Notes under the pieces: model-generated
Told to the model about the DNA's origin: nothing
Databases searched by the model: none
The model's input: only the letters and a program-made list of their open reading frames with translations
Shown: positions 21,986 through 26,640 of the stretch, in pieces
Position numbering within the stretch: position 1 is the first letter of the stretch
Layout of the letters: each line of letters begins with the position of its first letter
Made by a program: the position numbers and the translations under genes
Source: Plantago elongata
Taxonomy: Eukaryota > Streptophyta > Magnoliopsida > Lamiales > Plantaginaceae
Reading direction: 5' to 3'
Assembly: GCA_036897095.1 (NCBI GenBank)
Contig: JAYMSP010002054.1
Location: forward strand, 1 to 26,640
Length of the DNA stretch: 26,640 nt

Positions 21986-22995
21986 TGCCCCTTTTCTTCC
22001 TTCTTCTCACAAACAAATGGGGTTGAAGAAGAGAGCTAGCTAGATTACAAAAAAAAATTCAAATTTGAAATGTGTTTGAGTTGAGCAAGGAGAATGGAAA
22101 AGGGGAAGTGAAGTTGTCTCTTTTCACTTTGTCTGGGTGTTGTGTGTATCTCAGTTTGGATGTTTGATTTGATTGATATGTCATATGTAGTTTCTTTTTT
22201 CTCTTTTCTTTGCTGATGATATCTTTATTGGAAATACTAGTACTAGTACTAGAATCAACTATGCAAGAAAGGGACAAAAGGCTGTCTGAAACAGGGCTCA
22301 GGAAAAAAATGCAGAGCAGTGCAAAATGGAGAGTGTTTTTCTTTGTTTTTACCCCTTCTCTTACTGGCAAATGCACAACAATCATGTGGCAGTTATTAAT
22401 GGTGAAGCAAAGCTATTACCAGTTCCATGGAGTTTTTAAAAGGTGGTCACGTTCTATGTGATGTGGGTACTAAAGGAGGGCAAAAAAAATTGTGGACCAA
22501 AAGGAGTGGACTCTGGGCCTAGTGGGGCTTAACCGTAATTTTGTAACGGAACGAAAATTTGGTATTCGTTACGTTTAACATATTCAAATAAATATTTTCG
22601 AACCCTTTTAAAGGTGTGTCTCTATGACTTATTTTTACGTGGACAAAGAAATTGTGTATCACCTCAATTTTTAAGTACTTGAGTGAACATCATTTGAGAG
22701 AGTTTAAAATTGCTGAGTTATTGTCAAAAGCTACGAAAGTGATTTGATTACTTTGAGGGAGGAGGGAAATCAAAAATAAGGAGGGAATTTGACTAAATTA
22801 AAAAGTTTTTGGGAGGTGGTTAGTGGTAATTATGGTTACTTAAATTTATACTGCATCAAACCCTATGCAGTGTTTGAATTGAATACCATTTAAACTTCAG
22901 GGGTAAACATGGAAATATATTTTTTTTGTTGTTTTTTTTTACACTTCAATTAAAGAAAGTATATAGTTCCAAATTAGAATTTCCATTTTTCATTT
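21986..22995. other. Promoter side of the kinase gene and spacer
   Basis: On the minus strand, a C/T-rich leader upstream of the kinase ATG (about 21990-22130) is likely 5' UTR and core promoter. A short ACTAGT repeat lies at 22237-22252. The rest is AT-rich and shows no gene. Confidence 0.45.
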
Positions 22996-23668
22996 TACAC
23001 CGTCTCAAATTAGAAGTCCCTTTACTTTAAATATAAAATTTATCTCCTACTTTATACATTATCTGCGAAAATATTTTAAAGTATACCATAAAGTGAGACA
23101 CATCCATTTTATATACTACACAATGACTATGTATTTTTTTATACCTCAGAATGACTACTTGAATAGAAATTATAACCCGATCATTCTTTTACGCCGATTT
23201 AGTAATTTATTACACGATACGGGAGTATTTCACATGTCGGAAGTGTCTCAAGCATCGACAATATCTCAAACTCTTGACACATGTCATATCGTGATTCAAT
23301 TTCGAAAATTATTTTGAAAGAAAAATAAGAAAAAAGAAAGAGAGATTCAACAAATACAAAGTCATTGTGTCGAGTGTGTGAGATATCTCATGTGCATGTA
23401 AGAGATCACCAAATCAGAGTAAAAAATGACCTGGGTATATCTTCTGAACAAGTAGCCACTTTAAGATATACAAAAAATATATAATCATTATGTAGTATAT
23501 GAAATGGATGTATCTTACTCTACAGTATATTTTTAAAAAAAATTCTTACATTATCTCTCACATTGTATTCAATATTTTTTCTACTTTATTTAATCACATT
23601 TAAATTTTATTATTTTTTTTAAAATTTATATTCGATCCGGTGGGACTTTCAATTTGGGACGGAGAGTA
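22996..23668. mobile_element. Stowaway-like MITE or mariner deletion derivative
   Basis: The left end contains CCGTCTCAAATTAGAAGTCCC from 23000. The reverse complement of the right end contains CCGTCCCAAATTGAAAGTCCC near 23660. They match at 18 of 21 positions, and both are preceded by a TA dinucleotide (22996-22997 and 23667-23668), as expected for Tc1/mariner-type insertion. The interior of about 670 bases is AT-rich and has no transposase frame that I can recognise. The length is at the upper end for a Stowaway MITE. Confidence 0.75.
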
Positions 23669-24540
23669 TGAGATGCGATGTTGTAACAAGGATCAAAAAA
23701 GACATGCATTTAACTACACAACTTGACCTGTTGGAAGTTGGAACATATTTTCATTTTTTAATGTCCAAGTTAATATTACGAACCCACTAAAGAACATTCT
23801 ATTTTTATTGAAGTTTCAAATTTAAAATGAAAAAGCAAGTTGGTGAGAGTCATTTGACTCGTAATAGAATAAATATTTAATCAGTCACAAATGAATTTTG
23901 ATAACAATATTAATTAATGAATGTATTTTGTGTAAAGTTTGTGTGGAGCAATCAAATTGTAGGTATTGAAAATAATAAATAAGGAACTTGTATTCTAATT
24001 GATTAGAAGGTCGATTGGTCACATACAAATGTTGACTATAAATTTAGTTCACAAATGTATCCGTGTCAAGTTTTGTGTGGAAATAATCAACCGTATGTTT
24101 TACAAATAATAAATAGGGTGAAAGTGGATAGATATAAGAAATTATTTCAATCTTGGATCAGAGGATGGGGGGAAATTTATAATGGTAGGTTCATAATTTT
24201 TGCCCAAAGTTGAATCAAGTGGAGTTTCATTGATTCAAAAGTGGCTTTTTGTCCTCCCCTTTACTTGCTAGTAGAAAGAAACTAAAGCATAATGACTACA
24301 ACGATTCATCATCGTCAATTTTGTATGCATCGATACCACTTTGATTGTTTAGGAACATTAGTCAGTTGGCGAATTTTATATACACATTTTATTGTTTTTT
24401 CCAATTACAAATTATCTTCTATTATTTAAAATATTATATATAAACTTATTTTTTATTTTCGATGTTGACTCTGACGAATACGTGTCATTTCTTAGTGATG
24501 TGGATTTAGCCATTACATAATTTGGTATTAGTTTAAAAAA
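23669..24540. other. AT-rich spacer
   Basis: No gene is supported here. It contains one diverged tandem duplication, listed separately. The remainder is A/T-rich sequence with no clear transposon ends. Confidence 0.5.
23885..24150. repeat. Diverged tandem duplication, period 134 bases
   Basis: Two copies run from about 23885 to 24018 and from 24019 to 24150. GTGTGGA recurs at 23941 and 24075, and AATAATAAATA at 23971 and 24105, a constant 134-base offset. Many substitutions separate the copies, so the event is old compared with the other duplications in the window. Confidence 0.7.
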
Positions 24541-24544
24541 ATAA

Positions 24545-24740
24545 AAAATACAAGTGGATAAATTTAATTCTTTATACCATCTTCTCCTCCTCTCCTCTTC
24601 TTCAACTCTCTCTAATAATGTCCACCACCATCTCTCCAGCCAACCACCACCACCAAGGCTAACCATCAGTGACACCACCATCATCTCTGATACACCACCA
24701 CCTCCACAAATTTAAATCACAAAAAGAATAAAAGAAGGAA
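24545..24740. repeat. CT-rich then CCACCA-rich low-complexity tract
   Basis: The plus strand runs from a CTCCTC/CTTCTTC tract (about 24580-24615) into repeated CCACCA triplets (about 24617-24715). The triplets read as runs of Pro, His or Thr in one direction and Gly or Trp in the other. The minus-strand open frame over it is a by-product of this composition. The tract sits directly before the GAGCTC-rich block and may belong to the same unit. Confidence 0.6.
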
Positions 24741-24749
24741 ACCCATTTC

Positions 24750-25150
24750 AAGCTCCAATTGAGACATATGGAGCTTGAAGAACTCAGACTGGAGCAGTTA
24801 GTTAGCTTCGATTGGAAATCTAAGCAGCTCTCACCGAAGCAGTTTTGAGCTTCGGCGAGAGTTGTTGTTAAGAGCTTCTACAGCTCCGTCTGAGCTCTTT
24901 TACATCTCCCGTAGGAGCTGTATAGAGCTCCAATCGGAGTTGTTTCAAGTGAGCTCTGGTTGGAGCTCTTCTCATCTCCACCGGAGCTCTTTATAGGTTG
25001 TAAAAGAAGAGCTCCGCCAACATGAGCTTTTCATGAAGCTTCCAGAGAACTCCGGTTGGAGCTCTCTTAAAAGCTTCGATTGGGATCATCAAAAACTGAC
25101 CCAATCGGAGATCTTATAGGTCTCCATTTAGACCAATTTCAAGCTTTGAA
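24750..25150. repeat. Degenerate block dense in GAGCTC palindromes
   Basis: The hexamer GAGCTC occurs at 24892, 24925, 24951, 24963, 24984, 25009 and 25059, seven times in about 175 bases. The block also contains many one-base variants (GAGCTT, GAGCTG) and inverted pairs such as CTCCAATCGGAG and CTCCACCGGAG. The unit is not a clean tandem repeat; spacing varies from 12 to 50 bases. GC content is higher than in the flanks. It ends in a 15-base T run at about 25180. I do not recognise a coding frame in it. Confidence 0.75.
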
Positions 25151-25249
25151 ATGGTGTCCAATGGAGGTGTGCTGCTTCTTTTTTTTTTTTTTTCAGTTTT
25201 GATTTTAAAAGATTTTATACTTGAATTGCTAGTTAAATGTTTTTTGAGG

Positions 25250-25460
25250 AGTGCATTACAATATTATTTTGGTTCATTTTGTAATAAAAAATTATTCTTG
25301 AGAATGTATTTGTAATAAGTATTACTCTGAAATATATAATATATATGTATTTGGAATATTCGGCACAACCCTTGACGTCTGAACTAGATCCGGGGCGTTA
25401 CAGTATTTCAATATTATCTGGGTTTATTTTGCAAAGAAAAATTTATTTTTGAATTGGTTT
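25250..25460. mobile_element. Fragment of a Gypsy-type LTR end, flanked by a short repeat
   Basis: GATCCGGGGCGTTACA at about 25388-25403 has the form of the 3' terminus of many plant Ty3/Gypsy LTRs, whose 5' terminus would read TGTAACGCCCCGG. No such start is found upstream, so only a fragment is supported. CAATATTATTTTGGTTCATT near 25259 and CAATATTATCTGGGTTTATT near 25409 lie on its two sides and are similar over about 45 bases. It is a fossil with no coding part visible here. The family call rests on the end motif. Confidence 0.4.
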
Positions 25461-25806
25461 TTAATTTGTTTGAGTTAATTTAGTGAATGATAAAATATGG
25501 AGTTCAACTTAATAAATTTAAACTATTGATCAATAAATGTGTAATAAGCTTGCAAAGTCAATTACAAATACACCCATAAATGGTGACATGACATGCTAAA
25601 TCATTACAAGCGCGTATCTTCGACGTGACATGGAATTCGACGTTGACTTATAGAACTAAATGTAATTAGTTTTGGAAAACAGTTTATTTTTTAAAATTAT
25701 TTGTAGTTGTTTAAATAAATTTGAAATGAGGTTGAATAAGAGGGATGAATTTTATAAAAATTCCTTATTCAACCGTAAACATATTTAATAGTATGTTAAT
25801 AATCTA
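25461..25806. other. AT-rich spacer
   Basis: I see no gene, repeat array or recognisable element here. Confidence 0.5.
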
Positions 25807-25934
25807 AATGACGTTGAAGTTAGTAACAAACAAGATTTCAGGCATGATAAATATGATGTCAATGTTGTTCAATGACGTTGAAGTTAGTAACAAACAAGAT
25901 TTCAGGCATGATAAATATGATGTCAATGTTGTCC
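25807..25934. repeat. Near-perfect 64-base tandem duplication
   Basis: Copy 1 is 25807-25870 and copy 2 is 25871-25934. They match at 63 of 64 positions; the only difference is at the next-to-last base. The unit begins AATGACGTTGAAGTTAGTAA. Because 64 is not a multiple of 3, the 74-codon open frame that spans both copies reads them in different frames, which argues against it being a real gene. Confidence 0.95.
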
Positions 25935-26175
25935 ATCGGAAATGCAGCAAAAAAAGTGATCCAGTTCTCAAATTTTACACACCTACCGATTATTTCGCAA
26001 CAAGAATACACTATTCATTAGTTTCCCTTTAAAATCAACTAAAAATCTCTATTAAACTATATTTAAGCATATAAAGCAGTAATTGATTTTCAAACAAATT
26101 GCATAACACTGCTTAAGAGTTGAATTATCATGGTTATAAGCATTTAATAGACAGCTCGATCCACAGCGTGTGCCA
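25935..26175. other. Short AT-rich spacer before the Copia LTR
   Basis: I see no gene here. Any target-site duplication of the neighbouring retrotransposon would lie at the 26170-26175 end, but its partner is outside the window. Confidence 0.4.
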
Positions 26176-26640
26176 TGCTTAGCGTTGAAAGAACTATTTT
26201 TCCTGTCTATTCATAGAATTAGAAGGGATATATATACAAGTACAATAAGCTATAATCTAAAGACTAATCTAATCAGAAAACTAATTTAACTAGAGATCTA
26301 TAATCTAAAAGACTAATTTAATCAGGAAACTAATACAATTACATACTCTAACACACCCCCGCAGTCGAAGCTGGAGGAAGTCTGACGCTTAGACTGTCAC
26401 GAAAATCATCAAAGAGTATGCGCGGAAGTCCTTTCGTGAAGATATATACTATTTGATAGCGAGAAGGAACATGGAGGAGGAGGAGGAAGAAGCTGCCTTT
26501 ATTGACGTGAGGTCGGGACTTGGCCTGGTGGCGCATTAGGTTGATCTGGGGATGAGGAGAACTCTTTTTTTTATCAAGACGTGCGACTTTGAGAGCTTAA
26601 TCTGATCTCAGAACGGAGCGGAGACAGTTGCTCGAGAAAA
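26176..26640 (-). mobile_element. Ty1/Copia-type LTR retrotransposon fossil, 3' end
   Basis: The element is read on the minus strand and runs off the right edge. Next to the edge is the C-terminal end of the Copia polyprotein (RNase H tail): VPSRYQIV, IFTKGLPRILFDDFRDSL and PPASTAG are the typical closing motifs. A G-rich polypurine tract (GCGGGGGTGTG) follows at about 26352-26362. Then comes an LTR of about 178 bases, 26176-26353, starting TGTTAGAGTATG and ending CTAAGCA. Within the LTR, ATATATATCCCTTCTAATTC and CTATGAATAGACAGGAAAA are the usual promoter and polyadenylation-type stretch. It is partial in this window and looks like an old, broken copy. Only one LTR is visible, so age cannot be judged. 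Confidence 0.85.

Noticed and set aside
22237-22252. ACTAGT repeat as a regulatory array
   Set aside because: Only about three units are present; this is a minimal microsatellite with no other support.
24412-24684. Minus-strand 90-codon open frame rich in Gly, Trp and Arg
   Set aside because: It is a by-product of the CCACCA and CTCCTC low-complexity tract, with no domain and no splice context.
25808-26032. 74-codon open frame over the 64-base duplication
   Set aside because: The repeat unit is not a multiple of three, so the two copies are read in different frames. No family is recognisable.
1-26640. CRISPR array, bacterial operon, rRNA or defence system
   Set aside because: The window is plant nuclear DNA with split genes. 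No regular spacer-repeat array, no rRNA and no linked multi-gene system was seen.

Overview
The window is nuclear DNA of a flowering plant, most likely a eudicot. Every protein I recognise has its closest remembered relatives in plants, the genes carry many short GT-AG introns, and the spacers are AT-rich and hold MITEs, a tRNA-derived SINE and LTR-retrotransposon debris. I could not fix the family or genus. There are five protein-coding genes, with exons traced by reading frame and splice signals.

Layout: (1) 132-2709, minus: 5' part of a DCN1-like cullin-neddylation (PONY domain) gene, running off the left edge. (2) 2870-4480: spacer with a Stowaway-like MITE that holds a tandem duplication and a tRNA-derived SINE. 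(3) 4482-9285, minus: nucleoporin NUP96 (SAR3/MOS3 type), 1042 aa from five coding exons, with a 5'-UTR intron up to about 9969. (4) 10100-12430: divergent spacer. (5) 12433-17011, plus: plasma-membrane H+-ATPase, 957 aa from 15 exons, closest by memory to Arabidopsis AHA9. (6) 17406-18056, minus: DUF4228/PADRE protein, one exon. (7) 19102-21985, minus: single-pass receptor-like kinase of the At1g80640 type, 440 aa from 10 exons. (8) 22000-26640: gene-free, repeat-rich DNA with a second MITE, two tandem duplications, a block dense in GAGCTC palindromes, an LTR-end fragment and, at the right edge, the 3' end of a Copia-type retrotransposon fossil.

The genes are not one pathway. NUP96, the H+-ATPase and the kinase match Arabidopsis genes that sit close together at the end of chromosome 1 (At1g80680, At1g80660, At1g80640, from memory), so this looks like a conserved syntenic block. 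I see no sign of a new multi-gene system. The points most worth a second look are the unusual C-terminal tail of the H+-ATPase, two GC-AG introns that the reading frame demands, the retained Nup98-type HF|S self-cleavage motif in NUP96, and the GAGCTC-rich block.
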